The position numbers and the translations under genes were made by a program. From assembly GCA_002412715.1 (NCBI GenBank), contig DHVP01000019.1, forward strand, positions 1-28,294: DNA of 28,294 bases, in the 5' to 3' direction. The notes beneath the pieces are model-generated. The model did not search any database, had not been told where the DNA came from, and was given only the letters and a program-made list of their open reading frames with translations. The DNA comes from Deltaproteobacteria bacterium UBA5205 (lineage in GTDB: Bacteria; Desulfobacterota; Syntrophorhabdia; Syntrophorhabdales; Syntrophorhabdaceae). Shown in pieces: positions 6,397-14,742 of this stretch (positions within the stretch are counted from its first letter, which is position 1; every line of letters starts with the position of its first letter).

Positions 6397-7905
6397 TCAT
6401 TCCTTTCCCTTTATGCTTCCGCCGTTTTTGGCTATCTCCTGTAATCTCTCCAGTATCCTGACCATGCCCAGGGTATCGAGGGCACAGTATTTCAAAAGAT
6501 TTGACCGGATTTCGGCGATCTCCTGAGGGTCCTTTGATTCGCACATCGTGAAATAGGCATCCATCGCCATCATCCCGTCTGCAACTTCCATGTTCGCGTA
6601 GGAAAGCTCGGGAACCAGGAGGGGCAGGACCACCTTCTGGGAATATGACCCGTTCATTTCCCAGTGATATACCTGTCTCGATCTAAAGGGGACGGCGAGG
6701 TCGATCGTATTGTCTATTATCCTTTCAAGCTTTGCCTTGTAGCGGGGGAAGGTCCCTGCCAACTCCCGCAACACCCTGATCTCAAAAGGCGCATTGAAGG
6801 CAAGCACACAAGCATTGTCTGGAATCTCCCTGCAGAGATTCGCGGCCACGTCTTTCTTGGGATCGACGTTCGGCTCGGCGAGGAATTCATAATGACCCAG
6901 TACGGTACCCTCATGCTCCAGGTAGTGCAACGAATACTGGTAAGGCACCTGCTGGTACGGCGATGTGCCGTCATATAGGGGGATTGTGACCATATAGGTT
7001 TCAAAATCGAGAAAGTAGAGCGGGTACAGGATCCTATCCAAGAAGCTTTTCAGAACCTCTGCGTCTGTGAACTCCTTCTTCCCGAGAAAGAACTCGGCCT
7101 GCTGCCTCTGCCTGGAATTAAGCGTGTCGAGGGGTACGTCCTTCAGCCGCACGATCCCGTTGCGGTACAGCGCAAACTTGTCAACTCCCCTGTCTCTCAG
7201 CGTAAACACTGAATCTTCCGGGATATCCCGCCAGCAGTGTCCTTGAAAGTCGCAGTCGAAGGGATCGGTACAGTAAGGCCCTATATCCGTCGAGGGTATC
7301 TCGCCTTTCAGCGTCTCTCTCATTTTTGCGAGTTCAGCCTTTACGAAATCCCCCATCTCCACGACCGTGTCAGTAAGATCCTCGATGGTGAAGAGCTTGT
7401 CGGGCTCCAGGTCACCGTTCCTTACGTACTGGTTGTTGATATGTACCAGGCAGACGCGGGAAACGGCAACCCCCGCACCCCTCAGGACGTAGTACTGCAC
7501 CGCCAGGTCGGGGACGTGGTAGTCCTTTACAGACCCTGAGCTTTTGACCTCGTACAGTTCCCAGCCGTATCGGCCCAGCCGGAGGATATCGGTCTTCACG
7601 AAGACGTCGTCGTGACTGAATGCGGCCTCATAAAGAACCTCGGTCCCCTTTTCCATCTCCGCTTTCGTCCGGGCGACCTGCCCATCATAGTTGTCGGGAT
7701 CATAAGGTATGAACACGCCGCCCGGAAAAAGGCCCTGGGCCAGTTCGCCCACCTCGAAGCCAACCTGAAAGGCCGCCTCCCGGGATGGTGGCACAGGATC
7801 GGCCAGTTCGGGGTTGTGGGTATGGAGATACAAGGCTTTGTGACACTGCAACCCCTGGATGAACCTGGATTTACTGAGAGAAAATATTTCTCTTTCCTGA
7901 GTCAT
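6397..7905 (-). CDS. DUF2779-type protein: Cas4-like PD-(D/E)XK plus DnaQ-like exonuclease
   Basis: The 502-aa product joins two nuclease-like parts. N-terminal: FVKTDILRL with D106, ELYEVKSS with E119 and K121, and four cysteines (C21, then C212, C218, C224 in PYCTDPFDCDFQGHCW) placed as in Fe-S-binding Cas4/AddB nucleases. C-terminal: YFLDFETY with D300 and E302, AFNAPFEIRVL (369-379), an acidic NTIDL (399-403) and KYCALDTLG with D477, fitting the four motifs of DEDD (DnaQ/RNase H fold) 3'-5' exonucleases. This pairing is the DUF2779 architecture. ATG 7905 has AGGAGG four bases upstream. The gene follows the WYL regulator and a 103-aa protein. A nucleic-acid-degrading role in defence or repair is likely; substrate unknown. 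Confidence 0.88.
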   Translation of the reverse strand: MTQEREIFSLSKSRFIQGLQCHKALYLHTHNPELADPVPPSREAAFQVGFEVGELAQGLFPGGVFIPYDPDNYDGQVARTKAEMEKGTEVLYEAAFSHDDVFVKTDILRLGRYGWELYEVKSSGSVKDYHVPDLAVQYYVLRGAGVAVSRVCLVHINNQYVRNGDLEPDKLFTIEDLTDTVVEMGDFVKAELAKMRETLKGEIPSTDIGPYCTDPFDCDFQGHCWRDIPEDSVFTLRDRGVDKFALYRNGIVRLKDVPLDTLNSRQRQQAEFFLGKKEFTDAEVLKSFLDRILYPLYFLDFETYMVTIPLYDGTSPYQQVPYQYSLHYLEHEGTVLGHYEFLAEPNVDPKKDVAANLCREIPDNACVLAFNAPFEIRVLRELAGTFPRYKAKLERIIDNTIDLAVPFRSRQVYHWEMNGSYSQKVVLPLLVPELSYANMEVADGMMAMDAYFTMCESKDPQEIAEIRSNLLKYCALDTLGMVRILERLQEIAKNGGSIKGKE

Positions 7906-7980
7906 GTATCCTCCTGTTTATCGTATGAACGAACAAAAATGTATTACAAGTACCTCCGAATCTTACAGGGAGGGATTCCT

Positions 7981-8292
7981 TTATTTTAGGTTTACTCTTC
8001 CCGCCCAGTCCTCGGAGGATTCCTCGGTAAGCTCAAGGGTGTTTATGCGCTCCTCGCCATTCTCGATGAACTTGCCGCAAAAGGTGACCGTATCAGGTTT
8101 GCAAGCCGTGAGGATACTGGCCCTTTCGGGCGAGAGCTTTCCCCAACCGAGAACCTTCCTCAAAGGCGAAAGGCCGACTTCATACGTATTGTCCCCCGGC
8201 ACGTTTACAATGGCAATGTAGCCTTCATACGTCCTGCCACCATCATCCCACGACTTCGTGATGTGTTCAATATATCCGATTCTTTCGTCCAC
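7981..8292 (-). CDS. unknown 103-aa beta-rich protein of the WYL operon
   Basis: A small soluble protein starting at GTG 8292, with AAAGGAGG about six bases upstream, 26 bp after the WYL regulator and 75 bp before the DUF2779 gene. It alternates hydrophobic and polar residues (TYEGYIAIVNVPGDNTYEVG, then DTVTFCGKFIENGEERINT), suggesting a beta-barrel or OB-like fold. No catalytic motif is seen and I do not recognise the family. Its place in the operon suggests an accessory or nucleic-acid-binding subunit for the nuclease. Confidence 0.75.
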   Translation of the reverse strand: MDERIGYIEHITKSWDDGGRTYEGYIAIVNVPGDNTYEVGLSPLRKVLGWGKLSPERASILTACKPDTVTFCGKFIENGEERINTLELTEESSEDWAGRVNLK

Positions 8293-8318
8293 TCTTGCCT
8301 CCTTTCAATGGTGATCCT

Positions 8319-9248
8319 TCAAGCATCGTTCTTCGTGATTACCGCTGCCGCGTCTTCCCTGAGTATTGTCTTCAGTTCCTCCGGCGCGATGACCTCCACA
8401 TAAGGGATCCACTGGTACATCCATCGCCGTATTCCATCCATGCCATTCACCGTAAAGGAGACCTCTATTCTGCCGTCCGGCAGCGCCTTGTTCTTCTGGC
8501 TGGGGTGCCACTTCTTCCTGCGGATATGAGCTGAAGCATCGTTGTCAAAACGCAGGGTGATTCCCACCGGTTCGCCATCAATGTACGAGCCAAAGGCACC
8601 CTCCATCTCCTCATCCATCGATACGGAGTGCGGCACGAAATAGTCGTCGAGAGGCTTAAGGATGGCTATTCTGTCAACGGCGAATGTGCGGTATTCTCCC
8701 CGTAACCGGCAATATGCCCTGACGTTGAAGAAACCGTCACGAAAGAAAATATAGCAAGGCTCAATGACCCGCTTCGTCAACTCGTCTTCCGACAGCGAAT
8801 CATAATGGATCTCTATCCGCCGGTAGTCCATGATTGCTTGGAGAATTATCCCGAGATTGGCGCTTACCTTCTCCGGCACGGTCGGTGCGGACGCGACAAT
8901 TCTGTCCGGCAGACTGGATTGTTTCTCGAATACCGTCTCCTCGATCCTGCTCAAGACCTTCTCGATACCCGTACCGTAGCTGGCAAGGACCCTCTTTGCC
9001 AGGGCCAGCGTCAGGGTTTCTTCGAGGGAAATTGACGGCTTGCGCAGGGTAAAACCATCGGCGAAGGTATACCTGTTCCGTTCCCGATCGTGAACAACGG
9101 GAAACCCGGCGTCCTTCAGGCTTTTGATGTACCGCAGCACCGTCCTCTCCTTCATGTCAAGGTCATCGATAAGCGACCCGACGGTAACGTTCTCATTGCC
9201 ATGTATCTTGTTGAGTATCTTGAGCATTGAATCAAATTTGTTCGACAT
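8319..9248 (-). CDS. WYL-domain transcriptional regulator (BrxR/CapW-like)
   Basis: From ATG 9248 (GGGAGG upstream; the longer frame to 9314 has no site and runs through the palindrome) the 309-aa protein has an N-terminal winged HTH (VTVGSLIDDLDMKERTVLRY). Then come a linker and a WYL domain: RRIEIHYDSLSEDELTKRVI, IEPCYIFFRDGFFNVRAYCR and GEYRTFAVDRI. It ends in a C-terminal dimerisation region (IRRWMYQWIPYVEVIAPEEL). WYL domains sense nucleotide or nucleic-acid ligands. BrxR/CapW-type members repress phage-defence operons and bind inverted repeats near their own promoter. An 8-bp-arm repeat lies 43 bp upstream. A dead paralogue is at 2980-3166. Confidence 0.9.
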   Translation of the reverse strand: MSNKFDSMLKILNKIHGNENVTVGSLIDDLDMKERTVLRYIKSLKDAGFPVVHDRERNRYTFADGFTLRKPSISLEETLTLALAKRVLASYGTGIEKVLSRIEETVFEKQSSLPDRIVASAPTVPEKVSANLGIILQAIMDYRRIEIHYDSLSEDELTKRVIEPCYIFFRDGFFNVRAYCRLRGEYRTFAVDRIAILKPLDDYFVPHSVSMDEEMEGAFGSYIDGEPVGITLRFDNDASAHIRRKKWHPSQKNKALPDGRIEVSFTVNGMDGIRRWMYQWIPYVEVIAPEELKTILREDAAAVITKNDA

Positions 9249-9290
9249 GTGCCCTCCCTTCTGTCCACGATACCATCCTACACCCTCCCA

Positions 9291-9308
9291 CTGCCACATG
9301 TGTGGCAG
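9291..9308 (-). promoter_or_regulatory. inverted repeat, probable WYL-regulator operator
   Basis: CTGCCACA-TG-TGTGGCAG has perfect 8-bp arms around a 2-bp centre and sits 43 bp upstream of the WYL regulator start, where a self-repressing BrxR-like protein would bind. Confidence 0.6.
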
Positions 9309-9393
9309 TCCCAAAAAATTCCCTGATTATGGGCCTCTGTGATGAATAGACCTCCCCGTCTTTTGGAGAACGCTTTTAGAGGTCAAAGTTTGC

Positions 9394-9405
9394 TCACTTA
9401 AGTGA
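9394..9405. promoter_or_regulatory. 12-bp perfect palindrome in the divergent control region
   Basis: TCACTTAAGTGA reads the same on both strands and lies between the WYL operon and the plus-strand AAA locus. A second, looser pair, ACCATA and TATGGT (about 9429-9456), follows it. Either could be an operator. No confident -35/-10 pair was found for the plus-strand genes. Confidence 0.35.
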
Positions 9406-9461
9406 AAAATAATTGAAAAAAGTTTTCCACCATACCAGTTACAGGGGTTTATGGTACAGAA

Positions 9462-9590
9462 ATGACTATGGATTAGTTCGAAAAACACTGTGAAGAATCT
9501 TTGAGGTCTTTCAGTAAGGCATACGAAGAAGTGCGTCGCTGGTTAGACAAGCCTGCAGGAACTGAGAAATACGGCATGAGGCACCGGTAG
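9462..9590 (+). pseudogene. small gene interrupted by two amber codons
   Basis: The plus strand reads MTMD-TAG-FEKHCEESLRSFSKAYEE, then RRWLDKPAGTEKYGMRHR and TAG at 9588-9590. The central part is strongly protein-like, and the WLD...G..RHR pattern recalls small DUF6915-like proteins that continue with further histidine-containing sequence. The first TAG is one base from TGG (Trp). Nothing coherent follows the second stop in this frame. It is probably a decayed gene just before the AAA ATPase. The family call is from memory and uncertain. Confidence 0.45.
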
Positions 9591-9693
9591 ATACGCCAGG
9601 GACGCTCTTCATCTCTCTCCATTCCTGCCCTGCCACAGAGTTGGCGGGGGTGTATGTTATTCATATAGAAAAGCGATACGGGAGGTTAGATGT

Positions 9694-10941
9694 ATGGAAG
9701 CTTTTCTGTTGGAAGATTTGCATGAGAAGTTGGTGAATATCCTTCAGCACAGGATGAACAGGAACCCGGCAAATTATAGGTTCATGATGGGAACTGGAAG
9801 CCATTCAGGCAATTTCTTGTATAAGATTGGAGTCTTCTTAAAAAACAACACTATCCCGTTTTTTGTTCTTGGCATGTCGGTCAATACCGAAGGCCTTCTT
9901 CCGGTCCCGGCGACAGTCGTCGAGGACTATGAGGATGGAATATTTTTACCTTCGGGTATGTTCTGTATCTACCCCGACAGCGACGAGGAAATCATTATCT
10001 GCCTCTATCATAGAATAGAATCTTCCGGGTTTGGGTCTCGCACCATTGAGGAAGGATATATAATAGGCTATCGTAACCAAAGTACATTTGACGGGTTGAT
10101 TTCGAATCTGAAAAGATTCCGTGCCGACGAAATACGAAAAGACGGGAAGGTAATCGTCACAGATGATGACAATGTGGAGAGACCGAGACTATCCTGGGAC
10201 GACGTCATTCTCCCACCTGCGCTCAAGAATGATGTAAGGAACAATATCGAATACTTTATGCGAAGCGAGATGATGTACCGGAAACTCGGGATCCCTTACA
10301 AACGCGGACTTCTCTTTGTCGGCCCCCCGGGGAACGGGAAGACCATGCTCCTCAAGGTCATTGCTTCGCAATACACCGAATGGCAGATGATCATCTTTAC
10401 CGTAAAAACCAGTTCGGATAACTATGACCTGAACAAGGCGTTCCGGGCTGCGAAGGAATATGCGCCAAGCATAATTTGCTTTGAAGACCTCGACAGCCTT
10501 TTCAACAGCAACTTGACCATGAGCCATTTTCTGAATAAGCTTGACGGGTTCGGGAAACATGACCGCGTAATGGTCCTTGCAACGACGAACCATCCCGAAA
10601 ACATCGATCCTGCACTGCTAAACAGGCCAAGCAGGTTCGACCGGGTATGGGTGATAGAAAACCCCGACGTTGAATGCCGCAGGATGTTTATACGAAAGAA
10701 GTTTACAGGCCCATTGTCAGAGGATTTCATCGACAACTTGGCGTACGGCACAGATAAATTCTCCATGGCATATATGGAAGAATTGTATATCGCATCTTCC
10801 CTTGCGGCGATAAACAGGGGAAAGGACCTGCCCGGTGAAACCGAAATATGGGAGTCCCTCGAACAACTCTCCTTGCAGGTCCGCGGCGCATCGCATCAAT
10901 TCGCGAACAGGGTGACAAAAATAGGTTTCATATCCGGGTGA
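9694..10941 (+). CDS. AAA ATPase, BCS1/FtsH-like
   Basis: The 415-aa protein has an N-terminal domain of about 165 residues with no recognised motif (possible sensor or adaptor). A classic AAA module follows: Walker A GPPGNGKT (210-217), Walker B IICFEDLD (260-267, D265/E264), sensor 1 LATTN (295-299) and arginine fingers in NRPSRFDRV (310-318). This pattern is that of BCS1-like and FtsH-like AAA ATPases, but there is no transmembrane segment or protease domain, so it probably remodels or unfolds a partner. GGGAGG lies about nine bases before ATG 9694. It is flanked by two small broken genes, so its original operon partners may be lost. Confidence 0.88.
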   Translation: MEAFLLEDLHEKLVNILQHRMNRNPANYRFMMGTGSHSGNFLYKIGVFLKNNTIPFFVLGMSVNTEGLLPVPATVVEDYEDGIFLPSGMFCIYPDSDEEIIICLYHRIESSGFGSRTIEEGYIIGYRNQSTFDGLISNLKRFRADEIRKDGKVIVTDDDNVERPRLSWDDVILPPALKNDVRNNIEYFMRSEMMYRKLGIPYKRGLLFVGPPGNGKTMLLKVIASQYTEWQMIIFTVKTSSDNYDLNKAFRAAKEYAPSIICFEDLDSLFNSNLTMSHFLNKLDGFGKHDRVMVLATTNHPENIDPALLNRPSRFDRVWVIENPDVECRRMFIRKKFTGPLSEDFIDNLAYGTDKFSMAYMEELYIASSLAAINRGKDLPGETEIWESLEQLSLQVRGASHQFANRVTKIGFISG

Positions 10942-10963
10942 ATTGGCAAGGGGAGAAAAAGAT

Positions 10964-11203
10964 ATGCCGGCACGAGAAGACCTCGAGAAGGCTTTCCGGA
11001 TGATGGAGGAGAAGTAACGTCCAGCAGAGTGCCCCATGCGTGACAGGATGATCAGGACCCTGCGGAAGGCGGAAGGAATCCTTTGCAGAGGATGCCTTGC
11101 TGTGATAGGCGATGAGAACGAGGATGCCCGCAACTCCAATCCTTTTCTCAGTCTTGGAAATGTGGATTACATCGTGCACACTTATAATGAGCATCAAATT
11201 TGA
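10964..11203 (+). pseudogene. small ORF interrupted by one stop (or two tiny ORFs)
   Basis: ATG 10964 (GGGGAG eight bases upstream) opens MPAREDLEKAFRMMEEK, then TAA at 11015-11017. The same frame resumes from ATG 11036 with MRDRMIRTLRKAEGILCRGC and runs to TGA 11201. Both halves look coding and share the frame, which suggests one gene of about 79 codons broken by a nonsense change. It follows the AAA gene by 22 bp and runs convergently into the next gene, overlapping its 3' end by 56 bp. The family is not recognised. Confidence 0.4.
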
Positions 11204-11507
11204 CGTCTGCCGTTTCCAATCCAAATTCCAAAAAGATGGTCTCTAATTGCTTCTTTTTTAGACATCTGTCCACATACACACAGAACTCCCCCGTGTTTGA
11301 AAAGAAAATCACCCTTCCCCTCGGATAAGCATCATATGCGCGTCCCTTGAATGCTCTTTCGACATCACTGCGCGGGATAAGTAAATCCCAGAAATTGTAG
11401 TGCTCACCATACTGAATTGCATCCCCGTAGGGTTCGCCGTTTTCAACAGAAACAGCATCCATGAGGATCTTGCTATTGATGAAAAAGAATATGCCTACCT
11501 TTGCCAT
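11148..11507 (-). CDS. conserved small protein of unknown function (Cys-pair C-terminus)
   Basis: The likely start is ATG 11507, with GAGG six bases upstream, giving 119 aa. The longer frame to 11654 has an unconvincing N-terminus. The protein begins MAKVGIFFFINSKILMDAV, continues with a region containing DAYPRGRVIFF and DRCLKKKQLETIFLEFGL, and ends in HYKCARC. I have the impression of similar uncharacterised proteins in environmental bacteria, with the conserved PRGRV and HYxCxxC, but no function is known to me. The C-terminal His and Cys residues could bind metal. It stands alone between the two AAA loci. Confidence 0.65.
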   Translation of the reverse strand: MAKVGIFFFINSKILMDAVSVENGEPYGDAIQYGEHYNFWDLLIPRSDVERAFKGRAYDAYPRGRVIFFSNTGEFCVYVDRCLKKKQLETIFLEFGLETADVKFDAHYKCARCNPHFQD

Positions 11508-11805
11508 AGGTTCCTCTATATTATGACATTCATTGTGAGTGCTTCTTCTGTACGGAATAATCAGTATTCCAGCCTTTCTTTCGTGATGCTTACAGAGAGA
11601 ACCGTCCTTTTTCCATGTCTGTTTATTCCAAAGTGTCATCGAGGTAAAAGGCATCGACGGTGCGGTATTCCAGTCCGTTTATTTTAGGTCTATATCTCGG
11701 CAAGATAACCATCCTTAATACAAGTTATTATACCATGTGCCCATGACAGCAGTGTGTCGGGGCTTCGCGGGAAATCCTTGGCGAAGACAAACAATCGTCT
11801 CTCGA

Positions 11806-12663
11806 TCAACTCTCCTTCCCTGCCGACCTGCGCGCCGTTTCCGCCATGTCGAGGACATCCTCCCCGGTATAGTCCTTCAGGAGGCCCTGTACCTTGAGAA
11901 TCTTGAAGTACTTCTCAAAATGATGCTCCAGGCTCCCAGGGCCCCCGGATGATCCCTCCCTGTTCGACTCTGCAAGTTCTACCGCCCTGGAGACGCTGAA
12001 GATCTTCTCCCTCAGCGACGCGTAGACGAGAACGATTGATGAGGCGGCATACACCATGTCCGATGTCTTCCCGGCATCGCGGAGGAACTCCTCTATCCAC
12101 TGCGGCAGTTCCCATCCGTGCATGCTCGTGTCCTGGACCGACCGCCTGACTATCCTCTCAGCAAGGGCATCGATGGACTCCGGTGTCGGATCGATCCCCA
12201 GCATCTCCGCGATGTCGATGGCGACGTCAACGTCATCCAGCCAGCTGAAGATCGTGAAATAGAGATGAGAGCTGTCCCGGGACGTGAAGAGCCTCTGCAT
12301 ATATGTTGAGCTCAGGTACTCGACGCCGTCACCCTTCCTCACCGCTCTCAACTTCGCAAGGATGAGGTCCTCACCCAGGGGGTGGTCGATATCTGCGTAC
12401 GGTCCGGCAAGAGCCTTTGCCAGGGCACTGATGTACTCCCGTCCCGGCCGTGCGTAGAGACCGTAGCGCATCCTTCTGGCGATGGCGAGGCAAGTGTGCG
12501 GAGATACCGCCCTGCCCGTGATCTTGAAAGCCTTGACCAGGCGCTTTCCCATGTCGTAGTAGGTGATGGGCCAATCGCCCTTTTCGGACTGGAACAGGCT
12601 GTAGACGCGCAGCATCCTCAGCACATCGTACGGGTTCCTCCCCGGCCTCCCCCGCTTCGCCAT
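11806..12663 (-). CDS. unknown 285-aa helical protein divergent from the Lon-like ATPase
   Basis: From ATG 12663 (GGAGG five bases upstream; the frame from 12678 lacks a site) the product begins MAKRGRPGRNPYDVLRMLRV, with an AT-hook-like RGRPGR that could touch DNA. The rest is mostly helical and acidic (SWLDDVDVAIDIAEMLGID) and ends with a basic RRSAGKES. The family is not recognised. It shares a short, repeat-rich promoter region with the divergent AAA+ gene, an arrangement often seen for a regulator or partner and its target. A minus-strand -10 TATAAT at 12715-12710 serves it. The 150 bp downstream of its stop hold nothing clear. Confidence 0.75.
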   Translation of the reverse strand: MAKRGRPGRNPYDVLRMLRVYSLFQSEKGDWPITYYDMGKRLVKAFKITGRAVSPHTCLAIARRMRYGLYARPGREYISALAKALAGPYADIDHPLGEDLILAKLRAVRKGDGVEYLSSTYMQRLFTSRDSSHLYFTIFSWLDDVDVAIDIAEMLGIDPTPESIDALAERIVRRSVQDTSMHGWELPQWIEEFLRDAGKTSDMVYAASSIVLVYASLREKIFSVSRAVELAESNREGSSGGPGSLEHHFEKYFKILKVQGLLKDYTGEDVLDMAETARRSAGKES

Positions 12664-12705
12664 GCCGCCCTCCTTCATTGTCTATTACCGTTAATGTAAT
12701 ATATG

Positions 12706-12758
12706 GGTCATTATAAGCATATTTGACTATTCACAAGTGAATACTATAGTATATGACC
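12706..12758. promoter_or_regulatory. divergent promoters with nested inverted repeats
   Basis: On the plus strand TTGACT (12723-12728), a 16-bp spacer and TATAGT (12745-12750) form a good promoter for the Lon-like gene. On the minus strand TATAAT (12715-12710) serves the 285-aa gene. Three symmetric elements overlap them: GGTCAT/ATGACC (12706-12711, 12753-12758), TATTCAC-AA-GTGAATA (12728-12743) and ATACTATAGTAT (12741-12752). Binding by one dimeric protein would block both promoters. Confidence 0.65.
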
Positions 12759-12810
12759 GTAATTATAGATAATCAAGCATATTGTTGAGGATGCAAGGGA
12801 GGAGGCGGTC

Positions 12811-14616
12811 ATGGGGAGAGATACGTCCATGTTATCCAGGGGTGACCTGATGACACTGTGGATGGTGGCGAACACCGCCGACACCGCGAACATGACCGCC
12901 GGGGAGAAGGAGGAGGCGCAGGAGCGGGGAAAGCCCGACAGGGCCTTCATGAAGGACACCCTCATGCCCGACGAGAGCGTGAACGCCCCCGGCCTCCTCG
13001 AGTACATCCGGGGGGAGTTCGGTTCCCTGAAGAACACCTTCGACCGGGTGAGGTTCGTGGACACGGCCATCGCCGCGGACGTGGCCAGCGTCTCCTACCA
13101 GGAGGGGGACTTCCCCGTCGCATTCTTCAAGCTTATGTCGTACTTTGGCCGCACCCCCCGGCAGATGGCGCAGAGCCTGGAGATGTACTTTGCCGCCATC
13201 GGGATCCTCAGGGCCGACCTTGCGGACAGGAAGCGCCAGCGCAGGGTCGCCGAGAAGGAGGAGGACATCACGGGCCCCTTCAATGCCGCTGAGCTTCAAT
13301 ATCTCCGGAACGTTCTCGACACCCTCGACACGAAGGGGCGCCGCTTGGACAAGGAGCGCAGGGACGTTCAGAAACGAAGCCCCGCCTGGGACGTGCGCGA
13401 CCCCGTGGACAATGACGTGGACCTCTCCGAGGTTCTGTCCCTCCTTAAATGGGAATTCAGGTCCTTCGGGACCATGGAGGAGAGGCGGCGCTTCGTTGCG
13501 GCCGCGATGCGCTTTTCCGACATCATGCCCGGGAAGAAGGGCTACTGGGAGGAGGCGAGGAAGCTCCTTATCATGTACGCGAAGCTCCTTGTCTATTTCG
13601 GCCAGGCGGGGCAGGACGTGGCGCAGGGGATCAGGACCCTCGCGTCCTCCGTAGGCAGCGACGGGCAGAAAGAGGCGACGCTCTTCGAGACCGTCACCGC
13701 CCTTCCGTACGGCGTCACGCGAAAACAGAACCTCGATACCCGGTCCGTTATGGAGACCCTCGACAGGAGACTGTACGGTATGGAAGGGGTGAAGGAGCAG
13801 ATCCGGCTCGAGGTCGTCCTTGCCGGGTACGCGCAAGGGGCGGCCACACCCGCGCCCTTTCTTCTCGCCGGCCCCCCGGGGACGGGGAAGACCTCCGTCG
13901 CCGGGGCCCTCGCCGGGGCCCTCGGCCTTCCCTTCTTCAAGGTGAGCTTCTCGGGGAACGCGGACATCATAACCCTGAAGGGGAGCAACCTCGGGTGGCT
14001 GGGGGCGGTGCCCGGGGCCTTCACGAGGATTCTTATGCAGGCGGGGTGTTTGAACCCCGTCATCCTCCTTGACGAGGTGGACAAGACGGGTAGATACAGC
14101 TCAAGCGGGGACGTCGTCACCGTCCTCACCGAGGTCCTCGACACCGGCCAGTCCATGCGGTTCTCCGACCAGTTCCTTGCGGGCATCCCCGTCGACCTGT
14201 CGAAGGCCCTCTTCGTGGCGACGGCGAATGACATCACCCTCGTCCCCCAGTTCCTTCTCGACCGATGCCGGGTCATCGAGGTTCCGCTGTACCGGGAGGA
14301 GGACAGACGGGTCATTATCAGGGACTATATGGCGGAGCAGGTAAGGACCCAGAGGAAACTCCCTTTTGCCATCGAGGTGGGCGATGACGTGGCGGCGCGG
14401 ATCGCGGCGGAGACGGACTCATTGAGGGTCGCGAAGGAGATGCTCACCGTCCTTTTGGCGAAGAAACTGGAAGGGATGACAGGGACACCGGACAGGGTGG
14501 TCCTGAACAGATGGGAATCTGCGGTGGCGGACAGGTTCCTGCGAAAGGGCAACAGGGGGAGGACGATCGGGTTCGGGCTGCCCGCGGGGGTGGGGTCAGC
14601 GGGTGTGACCCCGTGA
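12811..14616 (+). CDS. Lon-like AAA+ ATPase without protease domain, duplicated N-terminal domain
   Basis: The 601-aa product has a C-terminal AAA+ module of Lon type: LYGMEGVKEQIRLEV (321-335), Walker A GPPGTGKT (354-361), the Lon-like FKVSFSGNAD and LKGSNLGWLGAVPG (376-402), Walker B VILLDEVD (417-424), sensor 1 TAND (471-474) and R485. No Ser-Lys protease domain follows. The N-terminal half holds two related segments of about 70 residues (about 61-132 and 209-280), both with an LL...EF start, a central RRF/RVRF and a YFG...Q..A/DVAQ end. It starts at ATG 12811 behind GGGAGGAGG. GC content and GC-rich codons exceed its neighbours, a sign of transfer. It may unfold or remodel a target, perhaps with the divergent protein. 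Confidence 0.85.
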   Translation: MGRDTSMLSRGDLMTLWMVANTADTANMTAGEKEEAQERGKPDRAFMKDTLMPDESVNAPGLLEYIRGEFGSLKNTFDRVRFVDTAIAADVASVSYQEGDFPVAFFKLMSYFGRTPRQMAQSLEMYFAAIGILRADLADRKRQRRVAEKEEDITGPFNAAELQYLRNVLDTLDTKGRRLDKERRDVQKRSPAWDVRDPVDNDVDLSEVLSLLKWEFRSFGTMEERRRFVAAAMRFSDIMPGKKGYWEEARKLLIMYAKLLVYFGQAGQDVAQGIRTLASSVGSDGQKEATLFETVTALPYGVTRKQNLDTRSVMETLDRRLYGMEGVKEQIRLEVVLAGYAQGAATPAPFLLAGPPGTGKTSVAGALAGALGLPFFKVSFSGNADIITLKGSNLGWLGAVPGAFTRILMQAGCLNPVILLDEVDKTGRYSSSGDVVTVLTEVLDTGQSMRFSDQFLAGIPVDLSKALFVATANDITLVPQFLLDRCRVIEVPLYREEDRRVIIRDYMAEQVRTQRKLPFAIEVGDDVAARIAAETDSLRVAKEMLTVLLAKKLEGMTGTPDRVVLNRWESAVADRFLRKGNRGRTIGFGLPAGVGSAGVTP

Positions 14617-14617
14617 A

Positions 14618-14722
14618 AGAGGGATTGAGGCAATTACTAAGAAAAAAACAGTTCCTGACATATTCGACGAGTTGATGTGGGCCAAAGTCATGCCGCCGGC
14701 CCCTCTGTGCCAATATAAGTGA
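14618..14722 (+). other. short coding-like frame between the Lon-like gene and IS21
   Basis: A frame running through KKTVPDIFDELMWAKVMPP to TGA 14720-14722 reads like protein but lacks a clear start. A GTG at 14613 overlapping the Lon-like stop opens another frame, and the two meet at an A7 run (14642-14648). It may be a small downstream gene damaged by one indel and then cut by the IS21 insertion. The family is not recognised. Confidence 0.25.
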
Positions 14723-14742
14723 GACACTTTCCACCCAATAGT

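Noticed and set aside
12858..13654. Other plus-strand frames inside the Lon-like gene
   Set aside because: Gly/Arg/Pro-rich shadow translations caused by high GC.
12832..13836. 334-aa minus-strand open frame opposite the Lon-like gene
   Set aside because: It is a GC-rich shadow frame with low-complexity residues; the plus strand has clear AAA+ motifs.
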